This document shows, piece by piece, positions 1 through 6,468 of a DNA stretch of 15,838 nucleotides. The stretch comes from Actinomycetes bacterium. GTDB lineage: Bacteria > Actinomycetota > Actinomycetes > Actinomycetales > Demequinaceae. The first letter of the stretch is position 1; each line of letters opens with the position of its first letter. Below the pieces are notes generated by a model. That model had not been told where the DNA came from. It searched no databases and saw only the letters and a list, made by a program, of their open reading frames with translations. Made by a program: the position numbers and the translations under genes. The stretch spans positions 1 to 15,838 of the forward strand of contig JAEYUX010000164.1 of NCBI GenBank assembly GCA_023432235.1, in the 5' to 3' direction.

Positions 1-69
1 GGCGGCCGGTGCCAAGCATCCGGTCAGCAGGAGCACCGCCAGCGCGGCGGCAGCAGAGTTCTTCACCAC
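1..69 (-). CDS. Lipoprotein, N-terminal fragment cut by window edge
   Basis: Only the first 23 codons are in the window; the gene continues beyond base 1. The minus-strand reading begins with two adjacent GTG codons (69-67 and 66-64) and gives a short basic start (VKN), an alanine/leucine-rich hydrophobic core, and a lipobox L-T-G-C with the cysteine at residue 18. This is a classic type II signal peptide: the protein would be exported, lipidated on the cysteine and anchored to the outer face of the membrane. AAGGA-like and GAGGG-like purine runs lie just upstream (about 75-85). The mature protein is not visible, so its function (substrate-binding protein, enzyme or other) cannot be told. It lies downstream of, and in the same orientation as, the membrane protein ending at 248, but two hairpins separate them, so co-transcription is doubtful. 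Confidence 0.65.
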   Translation of the reverse strand, partial: MVKNSAAAALAVLLLTGCLAPAA

Positions 70-163
70 GATGCCCTCAGTCCTTCAGCGCCGAGAGTCG
101 ATCCTCAGGCGACGGAGTTGAGTCTGACACGCGGCGCTCGCGAAAAGTCCTCAGACATGCCAA

Positions 164-193
164 CGGCGGCCACCTCGGGCAAAGTGGCCGCCG
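164..193. terminator. Perfect 10-bp hairpin, possible terminator part 1
   Basis: The arms 164-173 and 184-193 are perfectly complementary (CGGCGGCCAC / GTGGCCGCCG) around a 10-base loop. The hairpin lies just past the end of the minus-strand membrane-protein gene (stop at 248). There is no T-run, so an intrinsic terminator in the strict sense is not shown; GC-rich hairpins without a U-tract are common at actinobacterial gene ends. Confidence 0.45.
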
Positions 194-205
194 CTGGAGG
201 AGGAG

Positions 206-236
206 CCGCCGGGCTTTCGGGCGGGAGGCCCGGCGG
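206..236. terminator. 9-bp GC hairpin, possible terminator part 2
   Basis: The arms CCGCCGGGC (206-214) and GCCCGGCGG (228-236) pair perfectly around a 13-base loop. This is the first structure met by a transcript leaving the membrane-protein gene on the minus strand, 12 bases after its stop, and it is followed by the second hairpin at 164-193. A tandem, U-less transcription stop is the simplest reading. The rest of 70-247 holds nothing else that I recognise. Confidence 0.45.
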
Positions 237-247
237 GTTCGGACTAC

Positions 248-856
248 CTACAGCCCAAACAGCTGCGGTAGGTCGGCAAACGAAGGGAGAGCGCCGACGA
301 TCAAATAGTTGGTCAACCCAATCACCACGAGCGCTCCAACGGACGTGGTGATCAGTTCCCGATTATTGGCCGCAACGTGGTCAACAACCGGAAGAGTGAA
401 GAGCGCGGCGGCCAGGCCGGGAACCACCAGGGCCAGGCCAGCCGCGCCCAAGAGTGAAGGCGTCACGGGGGTGTCATTCGCCATGAACATCAAGAAGATG
501 CCGGCGGTCGCAAGCGACAACAAGGTGCCCAGCAGCGCGAACTCATAGGCCGCGCGACGCGGGCTCGTGCGCGCTTTGCGCAGATCCGATTCAACTCGCC
601 ATCCCACCGCGAAACCAAAGACCGTGGCGCCAAACGTCACCGTCAGGGCAGCAAGCAACAGCAGGGCGAACGATGCGGTCGCGGTGGAATATCCAGTTTG
701 TTCGGACATGGCCAGCGAAGTGGCCGGAGGGGCAAAAAACGCGAACGTTACGCCGTAAATGACGATGTAACTGATGGCGGTTGCCCAGGCTCGGCGAGCG
801 AGCGGCTGAGGTGCTCTCGCGATAGGTCTAGCGACCGTTGCGGTACCGGCAGACAT
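248..856 (-). CDS. Five-helix integral membrane protein of unknown function
   Basis: I do not recognise a family. The 202-residue protein starts at ATG 856, chosen because a good GGAAGGGAA ribosome site lies just upstream; the longer in-frame reading to 946 has an atypical N-terminus. A polar arm of about 22 residues (RPIARAPQPLARR) precedes hydrophobic segments at roughly 24-42, 60-86, 102-126, 134-157 and 170-190. A basic cytoplasmic-type loop (WRVESDLRKARTSPRR, about 86-101) separates helices 2 and 3. No catalytic motif, ATPase site or metal-binding cysteines are visible. The upstream region carries a CRP/GlxR-like site and a LacI-like palindrome, suggesting control by carbon status. A lipoprotein gene follows in the same direction. 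It could be a membrane anchor or a small transporter component; neither is shown. Confidence 0.75.
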   Translation of the reverse strand: MSAGTATVARPIARAPQPLARRAWATAISYIVIYGVTFAFFAPPATSLAMSEQTGYSTATASFALLLLAALTVTFGATVFGFAVGWRVESDLRKARTSPRRAAYEFALLGTLLSLATAGIFLMFMANDTPVTPSLLGAAGLALVVPGLAAALFTLPVVDHVAANNRELITTSVGALVVIGLTNYLIVGALPSFADLPQLFGL

Positions 857-951
857 GAGTGTGGTTCCCTTCCATGGGGTACTGCGTTCCCTGCTGCCCG
901 ATGCCTCAACGATCCCAACGCTTGCCCACTCCCGCAACACATGCACGCGCG

Positions 952-966
952 TGAGAGCGCTCTACA
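952..966. promoter_or_regulatory. LacI-family-like operator
   Basis: TGAGAGCGCTCTACA is nearly palindromic around a central GAGCGCTC. It fits the core shared by many LacI-family operators (TGNNANCGNTNNCA type; compare the cellobiose-type TGGGAGCGCTCCCA). It sits 96 bases upstream of the membrane-protein start and 8 bases from the CRP-like site, which is a plausible promoter position. No LacI-family gene is in the window, so the cognate regulator is unknown. Confidence 0.35.
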
Positions 967-973
967 GGCCCCG

Positions 974-989
974 TGTGAGGACTTTCACA
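974..989. promoter_or_regulatory. CRP/GlxR-type cAMP-receptor binding site
   Basis: TGTGA-GGACTT-TCACA has two perfect half-sites with the canonical six-base spacer, matching the consensus of E. coli CRP and of actinobacterial GlxR/Crp (TGTGA-N6-TCACA). It lies 118 bases upstream of the membrane-protein ATG and 175 bases upstream of the SRAP ATG. It could activate or repress either gene depending on the true transcription start, which I cannot fix. The palindrome extends one base on each side (G...C context), supporting a real site. Confidence 0.6.
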
Positions 990-1163
990 GGCTGTCCGTT
1001 TTGGGCGATTATCAGGTCCGCAAATCGGGGCAAACCCGCACATATCGGCTGCCAACCTGGGCTCTCGCGGTGACGGCCTTCACACGATTCGCCCCTCTGT
1101 CCGTGACGTTCGGCTCATTGCATTGCCCCGGTGGTCTTTCTCACACGAGAGCACAATGGAGGC

Positions 1164-1844
1164 ATGTGCGGACGCTATGCGGATTTCTTGGACCATCAGC
1201 AACTCGTCGATGCCTTTGCAATCGCTTCCACCGCGGGCGATGAACGCCTGCTTCCCCACTCGTACAACGTGGCGCCAATGCAGACGGTGCGCGTCATCCG
1301 TGCCCACGGCGATGAGTACGTCATTGATCGCGCAAAGTGGGGACTCGTCCCCTCATGGGCCAAGGATCCGGCGATCGGATCGCGGATGATCAACGCCCGG
1401 CTCGAGACCATCGACGCCAAGCCGTCGTTCCGCACCGCTTTTTCCAAACGTCGCTGCATCGTTCCCGCGAGCGGCTACTACGAGTGGCACACAGAGGGTG
1501 GGGTGAAGACGCCGTACTTCATTCATACGGCCGACGCTTCCCCCCTTGCCTTCGCCGGCTTGCTTGAGGCGTGGCGGCCCTCCGCGGACGACGCCTGGCT
1601 CATCACCACGTCGATTGTCACCACGGCCGCGCGGGGCCCCATGAAAGACATTCACGATCGCCAACCGGTGATGATGCAGGACGACGCCTGGCGCACGTGG
1701 CTTGACCCCGAGTCATCGGCAGACGATCTCTTCTCCGCCGCCGCGGCCGACGCTCCTGAGCTTGAGTGGTACGAGGTGGGTAAGGCGGTGGGGAACGTCC
1801 GCAATAACGACCCGAGCCTGGTGGAGCCGGTTGCTGCCGAGTGA
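1164..1844 (+). CDS. SRAP domain protein (YedK/HMCES family), abasic-site DNA-protein crosslinker
   Basis: This 226-residue protein belongs to the SOS-response-associated peptidase family. In YedK and HMCES the cysteine exposed after Met removal forms a thiazolidine crosslink with abasic sites in single-stranded DNA, shielding the lesion. The start at ATG 1164 is dictated by biology: it puts Cys at position 2 (MCGRYADF), with GGAGG directly upstream. The ORF could be extended to 1131, but that would bury the catalytic cysteine. Other family residues are present: Asn77 in the MINARLET motif, Glu107 in SGYYEW and His164 in KDIHDRQPVMM. The length is as expected for the family (E. coli YedK about 222). 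The gene stands alone and converges with birA across a 24-base gap. No SOS (LexA) box was recognised upstream, so DNA-damage control is not shown. Confidence 0.93.
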   Translation: MCGRYADFLDHQQLVDAFAIASTAGDERLLPHSYNVAPMQTVRVIRAHGDEYVIDRAKWGLVPSWAKDPAIGSRMINARLETIDAKPSFRTAFSKRRCIVPASGYYEWHTEGGVKTPYFIHTADASPLAFAGLLEAWRPSADDAWLITTSIVTTAARGPMKDIHDRQPVMMQDDAWRTWLDPESSADDLFSAAAADAPELEWYEVGKAVGNVRNNDPSLVEPVAAE

Positions 1845-1868
1845 GGCGTGCGCGGTTTGCTACGGCCC

Positions 1869-2702
1869 CTACTGGGGTCTTGCACGCAGGCGCACGTCGC
1901 CCGCTGACACTGACTCAATGGCACCGCTCGACGTGCGGATCAGCAGCGAACCATCTGGCGCGATCGCCGTCGCCTCACCCGTAACGGGCGGGCGTCCAGG
2001 CAACTCCGCGACTACCTGCATGCCAAGAGTGGCAATGACGGCGCTCACGTCTTCAACAAAGGCATTGGGATCCGCCTCGAGCTCGCTGATCGCTTCACCC
2101 ACATGCGCGGACAGCGCCTCGAGTAGCACCGCCCGGTCAAGGCGCCGCGCCCCAAGAGTTGCCAACGAGGCGGCATGCGGCACAGGCAGTTCATCGGGGC
2201 TCTGAGAGACATTGACGCCAATGCCCGACACCACGGCATCTCCCCTGCGCTCACACAGGACGCCCGCGACCTTGCGCAGCGTTCCCCAGCCAGGCAGGGC
2301 GTCGTCCTCCGCCTGGACCACCACGTCGTTTGGCCACTTGAGGTACGCGTCGATGTGCTCGGCACGCAGGGTGCGCACCGCTGCGAGCCCAACGGCAAGC
2401 GGGACGAGGCCCCAGCGATCGCCCGGCAGCACGGGCCGGAGTACATAACTGACGGTGAGTGCGGCGCCTCGAGGCGTCAACCAATCGCGGCCTGCGCGGC
2501 CACGCCCAGCGGTCTGATGGTCGGCAACAAGTGCGCTCAAGTGCGGCCATGCATGGGGGTTCACGTCAATGGCCTTCAACAGCTCCGAATTGGTGGAAAG
2601 GGAGGACCCCGTCACCGACAACGCATTGAGCGCCGCGTGACCGCCCACAAGCGCGGCAAGACGCTCCGCTGTGAGCGGCCTGCGCGAATCCTCAATGTCC
2701 AC
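1869..2702 (-). CDS. birA: Biotin-[acyl-CoA-carboxylase] ligase BirA, monofunctional
   Basis: BirA activates biotin with ATP to biotinyl-5'-AMP and transfers it to a lysine of biotin carboxyl carrier domains. The likely client here is the acyl-CoA carboxylase alpha subunit starting at 15354. Key motifs are visible in the 277-residue product: the biotinyl-AMP loop GRGRAGRDW (66-74), KWPND (122-126) and GIGVNV (160-165), followed by a small C-terminal SH3-like domain (TGEATAIAPDGSL). There is no N-terminal DNA-binding domain, so this is a group I ligase and not a biotin-operon repressor. The start is GTG 2702. No Shine-Dalgarno is visible, but TAGCCT ends six bases before GTG, which fits a leaderless transcript. 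The gene follows ptsI by 54 bases in the same direction; read-through from the PTS operon is possible. Confidence 0.95.
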   Translation of the reverse strand: MDIEDSRRPLTAERLAALVGGHAALNALSVTGSSLSTNSELLKAIDVNPHAWPHLSALVADHQTAGRGRAGRDWLTPRGAALTVSYVLRPVLPGDRWGLVPLAVGLAAVRTLRAEHIDAYLKWPNDVVVQAEDDALPGWGTLRKVAGVLCERRGDAVVSGIGVNVSQSPDELPVPHAASLATLGARRLDRAVLLEALSAHVGEAISELEADPNAFVEDVSAVIATLGMQVVAELPGRPPVTGEATAIAPDGSLLIRTSSGAIESVSAGDVRLRARPQ

Positions 2703-2714
2703 GCGACAAGGCTA
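2703..2714 (-). promoter_or_regulatory. -10 element of leaderless birA promoter
   Basis: On the minus strand TAGCCT (2714-2709) is followed by six bases and then the GTG start of birA. A -10 hexamer at this distance places the transcription start on the G of GTG, the standard leaderless layout in actinobacteria. No good -35 hexamer is visible at 16-19 bases. Confidence 0.5.
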
Positions 2715-2756
2715 GAGCACCGCCTCAACGAGGCACCCGAACGTGGTGACGCCGCC

Positions 2757-4427
2757 TTACAGCAGCGCGGTCACGGCGGCCGCGGCACCGTCGCGGACTG
2801 CCTCGCGGGCCTCCTGCGCGGTGCGAGCGGAGCGCGCAACATGCGCGAGGCGTTGGCACTGCGCAAAGGTGTGCTGAGACAGTGCGTAACGGACCATCGC
2901 CACCTTGGACGGCGCCATGGACAGGCTCGTCACGCCTAATCCCGTCAACACGAGTGCGAGCAAGGGGTCGCCAGCCGATTCCCCGCACACGCCCATCGGC
3001 TTGCCGTTGACGGCCGCTCCCTCACAGGCGGTCGCCACCACGTCAAGCAATGCGGGTTGCCACGGGTCCAGCAGGTCTGCGAGCTCTCCCTGCATCCGAT
3101 CCGCAGCCATCGTGTATTGAGCGAGATCGTTGGTGCCGAGCGATCCGAAGTCGACCTCGTCAAGCACGTGCCGCGCACGGAGCGCTGCTCCCGGCACCTC
3201 GATCATCACGCCCACTGACTTGAGGCCGTTCTCACGCACGCGGCGCGCAAACCACGCTGCCTCTTCGGTGAGCGCGACCATCGGCGCCATCACTCGCACA
3301 TCGGCGCCGGTATCCGCAGCCGCGATCGCGAGCGCCTCCAACTGAGCGTCAAGCAGGTCGGGGCGCTCGGCCGAGAGGCGCAAGCCTCGCCTGCCAAGTG
3401 CGGGGTTTTCCTCCACGCCGAGGTCCGCGAAGGCAAGCGGCTTGTCCGCCCCCGCATCGAGAGTGCGCACCACCACGCGTCGGCCCTCAAACGGCTCAAA
3501 CACCTGGCGATAGATGTCCGCTTGCTCTTCCACCGTGGGCGCCTCGGAGGCATTGAGAAACACAAACTCCGTGCGGAAGAGGCCGACGCCCTCGAGGTCG
3601 ACCTGTCCTGCCGCGACAGCGTCCTCCATTCCCCCGATGTTTGCGAGAAGCGCCACGGCTTTGCCGTCCTTGGTGGCGCCAGGGCCGTGGCTGTCCGAGA
3701 GCGCGGCCGCGCGGCGCTCTGCACGTTTGCGTAAGCGTTCCACTTGCTCGCCAGTGGGATCAACGTGGACCTGGCCGGTGTCGCCATCAACAAGTACGGG
3801 AGTGCCGTCGTCGAGATCGAGACAACCGCGCGCCTTGACGGCCGCGGGGATGCCCATTTGCGCCGCAAGAATTGCGGTGTGGCTGGTGCGGCCACCCTCT
3901 TCGGTGACGATTCCCACCACTTTGGTCCGGTCCAAGGTGGCAGTTTCTGCAGGAGCGAGGTCCCGCGCGATCAGCACGCACTCACCCTCGAGGGCCGGCA
4001 CACCGGGGCTTGGCTCGCCAAGGACGGCCGCAATCGCTCGGTTGCCAACGTCGCGCACGTCAGTGGCGCGCTCAGCGAAGTAGCCGCCCAGTTGCTCGAA
4101 TTGCTCGACGTAGCCGTGCGTGGCCCGGTCAATTGCCGTCGCGGGACCTACCGATCCGGTCTCTGCAATTGCCCCCTCGATGAGTCCCGGGTCTCGCGCA
4201 AGCATCGCCGTCGCCTTGAGGATTTCCGCGCCCGAGTCGGTGGCGCGCGCGGCACGTCTGTCGATCTCGGTCGCGACCTCTTCGAAGGCCTCACGAATTC
4301 GGCTGGCCGCAGTATCGGAATCGACCACCGACTCATCGGCAGGTGGGCGAACTGGGTCTCCCACGAGCACGGCTGGTGCGAAGGCGGAACCGCCACTCAC
4401 GCCAATTCCTTGGATCACCGCAGCCAT
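2757..4427 (-). CDS. ptsI: PTS enzyme I (phosphoenolpyruvate-protein phosphotransferase)
   Basis: Enzyme I takes the phosphoryl group from phosphoenolpyruvate onto a histidine and passes it to HPr, feeding all sugar-specific PTS permeases. The 556-residue protein has the expected order: an N-terminal HPr-binding/phosphohistidine half with GGRTSHTA and His183, then the PEP-binding barrel with GLFRTEF (282-288), RTLDAGADKP (321-330), NPALGRRGLR (341-350), the signature DFGSLGTNDLAQYTMAADR (426-444) and the catalytic Cys481 in GVCGESAGDP. Length is normal for the family (about 550-575). Start ATG 4427 lies five bases after the HPr stop; no strong ribosome site is seen, so translational coupling to ptsH is likely. 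It is the last gene of the polyol PTS operon, so the general PTS energy enzymes are expressed with one particular transporter. Confidence 0.97.
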   Translation of the reverse strand: MAAVIQGIGVSGGSAFAPAVLVGDPVRPPADESVVDSDTAASRIREAFEEVATEIDRRAARATDSGAEILKATAMLARDPGLIEGAIAETGSVGPATAIDRATHGYVEQFEQLGGYFAERATDVRDVGNRAIAAVLGEPSPGVPALEGECVLIARDLAPAETATLDRTKVVGIVTEEGGRTSHTAILAAQMGIPAAVKARGCLDLDDGTPVLVDGDTGQVHVDPTGEQVERLRKRAERRAAALSDSHGPGATKDGKAVALLANIGGMEDAVAAGQVDLEGVGLFRTEFVFLNASEAPTVEEQADIYRQVFEPFEGRRVVVRTLDAGADKPLAFADLGVEENPALGRRGLRLSAERPDLLDAQLEALAIAAADTGADVRVMAPMVALTEEAAWFARRVRENGLKSVGVMIEVPGAALRARHVLDEVDFGSLGTNDLAQYTMAADRMQGELADLLDPWQPALLDVVATACEGAAVNGKPMGVCGESAGDPLLALVLTGLGVTSLSMAPSKVAMVRYALSQHTFAQCQRLAHVARSARTAQEAREAVRDGAAAAVTALL

Positions 4428-4432
4428 CGCAG

Positions 4433-4702
4433 TTACTCGGCGTCGAGATCGCGTTCGAGCAAAGCGACAAGGTCGTCCAATACCGCGTCTGCGTTGTCAG
4501 CCTCGCAGCCAAGCACTACCTCGTCGCCGTGCTTGGCTCCGAGCGCCATGATGGTGAGCATCGAATTGGCAGGGCGCGGGTCTCCACCGGGCTTGCAGAT
4601 GGTGACGGGCACCCCCGCCTTGTTGACAGCTTCGACAAAGAGGGCGGCGGGGCGGGCGTGAAGGCCCACCGTGGAGCCGACTGCGACAGTGCGGGTGGTC
4701 AT
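4433..4702 (-). CDS. ptsH: PTS phosphocarrier protein HPr
   Basis: HPr relays the phosphoryl group from enzyme I to the EIIA domain. The 89-residue protein has the active-site motif GLHARPAA with His15, exactly the canonical position. The region around the second conserved site reads PANSMLTIMALG with Ser47 where Firmicutes HPr has the kinase-target Ser46. No HPr kinase gene is in the window, and such a kinase is generally absent from actinobacteria, so regulatory phosphorylation is not implied. Start ATG 4702 is preceded by an AAAGGA ribosome site. The gene starts four bases after fruK ends and stops five bases before ptsI, so the three are clearly one transcript. Confidence 0.97.
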   Translation of the reverse strand: MTTRTVAVGSTVGLHARPAALFVEAVNKAGVPVTICKPGGDPRPANSMLTIMALGAKHGDEVVLGCEADNADAVLDDLVALLERDLDAE

Positions 4703-4706
4703 GGCG

Positions 4707-5687
4707 TCATCCTTTGCGTGAGCGGCCCACCAGGGCCGAATGGGAGTTCAGCTTCAGGTCGTATGGGAGGTCGCTCGACCGCGTCACGAGCACGCGCTTG
4801 AGGTCTTGCGGACCGGGAACGCGCGAGCCTGCAAGCCCTACCGCCGCGGCGCCCCATCGCACGCCGTTGGCCAGAGCGTCGGCCCGATTCGCTCCCGATT
4901 CGATCGCGGCCAAGTAGCCCGCCAAGAGACAGTCCCCGGCCCCCACTGTCGATTCAGGTTTCGCCACCACGGCGTGGGCGTGGGTTGCCCCTTCTGCGTC
5001 GACGGCGACGGCGCCGTATTCGCCGAGGCTCACCACCACTGTGCCGACGCCGGCCGCAACAAGGTCACGCGCCGCGCCCAGCACATCGGCGACGGTATCG
5101 AGACGCGCCCCAACGAGTTCTTCCAACTCCTCTTGGTTGGGCTTGATGAGGTGGGGGCGGTGCTCCACGGCGTCGGCAAGTGCCGTGCCCGAGGAGTCGA
5201 TTGCGACGCGGGCACCAATGGCCCGTGCTCGCTCGACGAGCCCTGCATAGAGCTCACCACCCACACCAGGGGGAACGCTTCCGCTGCCCACCACCCACGT
5301 GGCGCCAACGGAACGTGCCGCTACCGCGTCAAGCATCGCCTCGACATCTTCCGCGGATGTGTGCCGGCCCTGCTCGTTGATCTTCGTGGTGACGCCATCG
5401 TCCTCAACGAGTGTGAGGTTCGTCCGCACAGCGTCGGGCAAGTCAATGAACTCGTACGCCACCCCGGCGTCGGCAAGCAATGCACCAAACTGCACCGCCG
5501 CCGCGCCGCCTGCTGGCAGCACCGCCACCGTGTCATTGCCATTGGCCGCGAGCGCCCGCGATACGTTGACGCCCTTGCCACCTGCGTCAACGCGGCCACC
5601 GTGGGCGCGGTTGACCTCGCCCACCCGCAACGCCACCACCTCGATGGTGCGGTCAAGGCTGGGATTAGGGGTGAGGGTGATGATCAT
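4707..5687 (-). CDS. fruK: PfkB-family hexose-phosphate kinase, probably 1-phosphofructokinase
   Basis: Likely reaction: fructose-1-phosphate + ATP to fructose-1,6-bisphosphate. The 326-residue protein opens with MIITLTPNPSLDRT, typical of the FruK/LacC branch of PfkB kinases, and contains GGKGVNVSR (36-44), IKPNQEEL (181-188) and the catalytic STVGAGDC (246-253, Asp252 as base). An extension of about 20 residues follows the usual C-terminus (SSDLPYDLKLNSH). It overlaps the upstream DeoR gene by four bases (ATGA), so the two are translationally coupled. LacC-type tagatose-6-phosphate kinases look very similar, so that specificity is an alternative; no tagatose-bisphosphate aldolase or EII for galactitol is nearby. 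Placement between a polyol dehydrogenase/regulator and HPr suggests it completes polyol breakdown after oxidation to a ketose phosphate. Confidence 0.85.
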   Translation of the reverse strand: MIITLTPNPSLDRTIEVVALRVGEVNRAHGGRVDAGGKGVNVSRALAANGNDTVAVLPAGGAAAVQFGALLADAGVAYEFIDLPDAVRTNLTLVEDDGVTTKINEQGRHTSAEDVEAMLDAVAARSVGATWVVGSGSVPPGVGGELYAGLVERARAIGARVAIDSSGTALADAVEHRPHLIKPNQEELEELVGARLDTVADVLGAARDLVAAGVGTVVVSLGEYGAVAVDAEGATHAHAVVAKPESTVGAGDCLLAGYLAAIESGANRADALANGVRWGAAAVGLAGSRVPGPQDLKRVLVTRSSDLPYDLKLNSHSALVGRSRKG

Positions 5688-6445
5688 GCGCGCACCACCT
5701 CCACGCCCGCGGCGTCGAACTCCTCGACCGTGTCCTCATCAAGAGATACATCGGTGAGGAGCATTGCCACCTGGTCCACGGTTGCGAAACGGTGGAGGTG
5801 AACCTGACCGGCCTTGGTCGCGTCGGCCACCATGATGACGCGGCGCGCAGCCGTCGTCATCGCGGCCTTCGCCACCGCTTCCGCCTGATCCGGCGTGGTG
5901 AAACCACGCTCGACGCTGAAACCGTTGGTGCCGAGGAAGGCGACGTCCGCATACACCTCACTCAGCGCACTGGTGGTCCACGTGCCCACCGCCGCGCCCG
6001 TGCGGTAACGGATGCGGCCGCCAAGCATCATCAACTCGATGCCGGTCCGCTCCGCGAGGGTCGACGCGATGGTGATCGAGTTCGTCACCACCGTCAGCTC
6101 CTTATCCGCGGGGAGCAAGGCCGCGATTGCGACGGTCGTTGTGCCCGAGTCCAACAGCACCGATGCTCCGCGCGGAATCTCCTCGATTGCGCGCTGTGCG
6201 ATGCGGTGCTTTTGCTCCGATTGCTTCGCCTCACGCGTCGCCAACGTTGGTTCGAGCGTGAGGCGTTCAACCGGAAGCGCGCCGCCGTGAACGCGTCGCA
6301 CTACGCCGAGTCGCTCAAGCGCAGTGAGGTCACGGCGAACCGTCTCCACCGTCACGCCCAGCTCTTCAGCCAATGCACCCACCTCGACTCGCCCGTTGGC
6401 GCGGGCGCGCTCCAAGATGGCCTCGTGTCGTTCCGCGGCGTACAC
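5684..6445 (-). CDS. DeoR-family transcriptional repressor (FruR/GlpR-like)
   Basis: This 253-residue protein has a DeoR winged helix-turn-helix at the N-terminus (about 5-57: VGALAEELGVTVETVRRDL, then RVHGGA) and a DeoR sensor domain of the sugar-phosphate isomerase fold: DSGTTT (99-104), TNS (121-123), LGTNGFS-ERGFTTPD (171-186) and DATKAG with Lys211. Family members bind a phosphorylated sugar, often fructose-1-phosphate, fructose-6-phosphate or glycerol-3-phosphate, and release DNA. It starts at GTG 6445 behind an AGGAG-like site, 23 bases after the dehydrogenase gene, and overlaps fruK by four bases. It is therefore inside the operon it most likely controls. Two copies of CTA-N4-GACAGAA at the operon promoter (9557-9570, 9606-9619) are the best candidate operators. 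The effector is inferred, not shown. Confidence 0.93.
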   Translation of the reverse strand: MYAAERHEAILERARANGRVEVGALAEELGVTVETVRRDLTALERLGVVRRVHGGALPVERLTLEPTLATREAKQSEQKHRIAQRAIEEIPRGASVLLDSGTTTVAIAALLPADKELTVVTNSITIASTLAERTGIELMMLGGRIRYRTGAAVGTWTTSALSEVYADVAFLGTNGFSVERGFTTPDQAEAVAKAAMTTAARRVIMVADATKAGQVHLHRFATVDQVAMLLTDVSLDEDTVEEFDAAGVEVVRA

Positions 6446-6468
6446 CGTCTCTCCTGTCCCGCCGTGCC

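Larger units (their letters stand above)
857..1163. other. Divergent intergenic region with regulatory sites
   Basis: This 307-base gap lies between the start of the minus-strand membrane-protein gene and the start of the plus-strand SRAP gene. It contains a CRP/GlxR-type site (974-989) and a LacI-type palindrome (952-966). A GATAAT sequence on the minus strand (1013-1008) could be a -10 element for the membrane gene, but the accompanying -35 (TTTGCC, 1034-1029) is only 15 bases away, so it is uncertain. No convincing promoter was found for the SRAP gene, and no small ORF with a ribosome site stands out. Confidence 0.5.

Noticed and set aside
118..123. TTGAGT resembling half of a HAIR (HspR) heat-shock operator upstream of the lipoprotein
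   Set aside because: The inverted ACTCAAG partner at the right distance is missing, so it is only a half-site expected by chance.
2722..2734. GCCTC-AAC-GAGGC hairpin between ptsI and birA as a terminator
   Set aside because: Only a five-base stem with a three-base loop and no T-run; too weak to call.
3744..4661. 305-codon plus-strand frame opposite ptsI/ptsH
   Set aside because: Antisense shadow of enzyme I and HPr, without a ribosome site or a recognisable domain.
4740..5801. 353-codon plus-strand frame opposite fruK
   Set aside because: Antisense shadow; the minus strand carries complete PfkB motifs.
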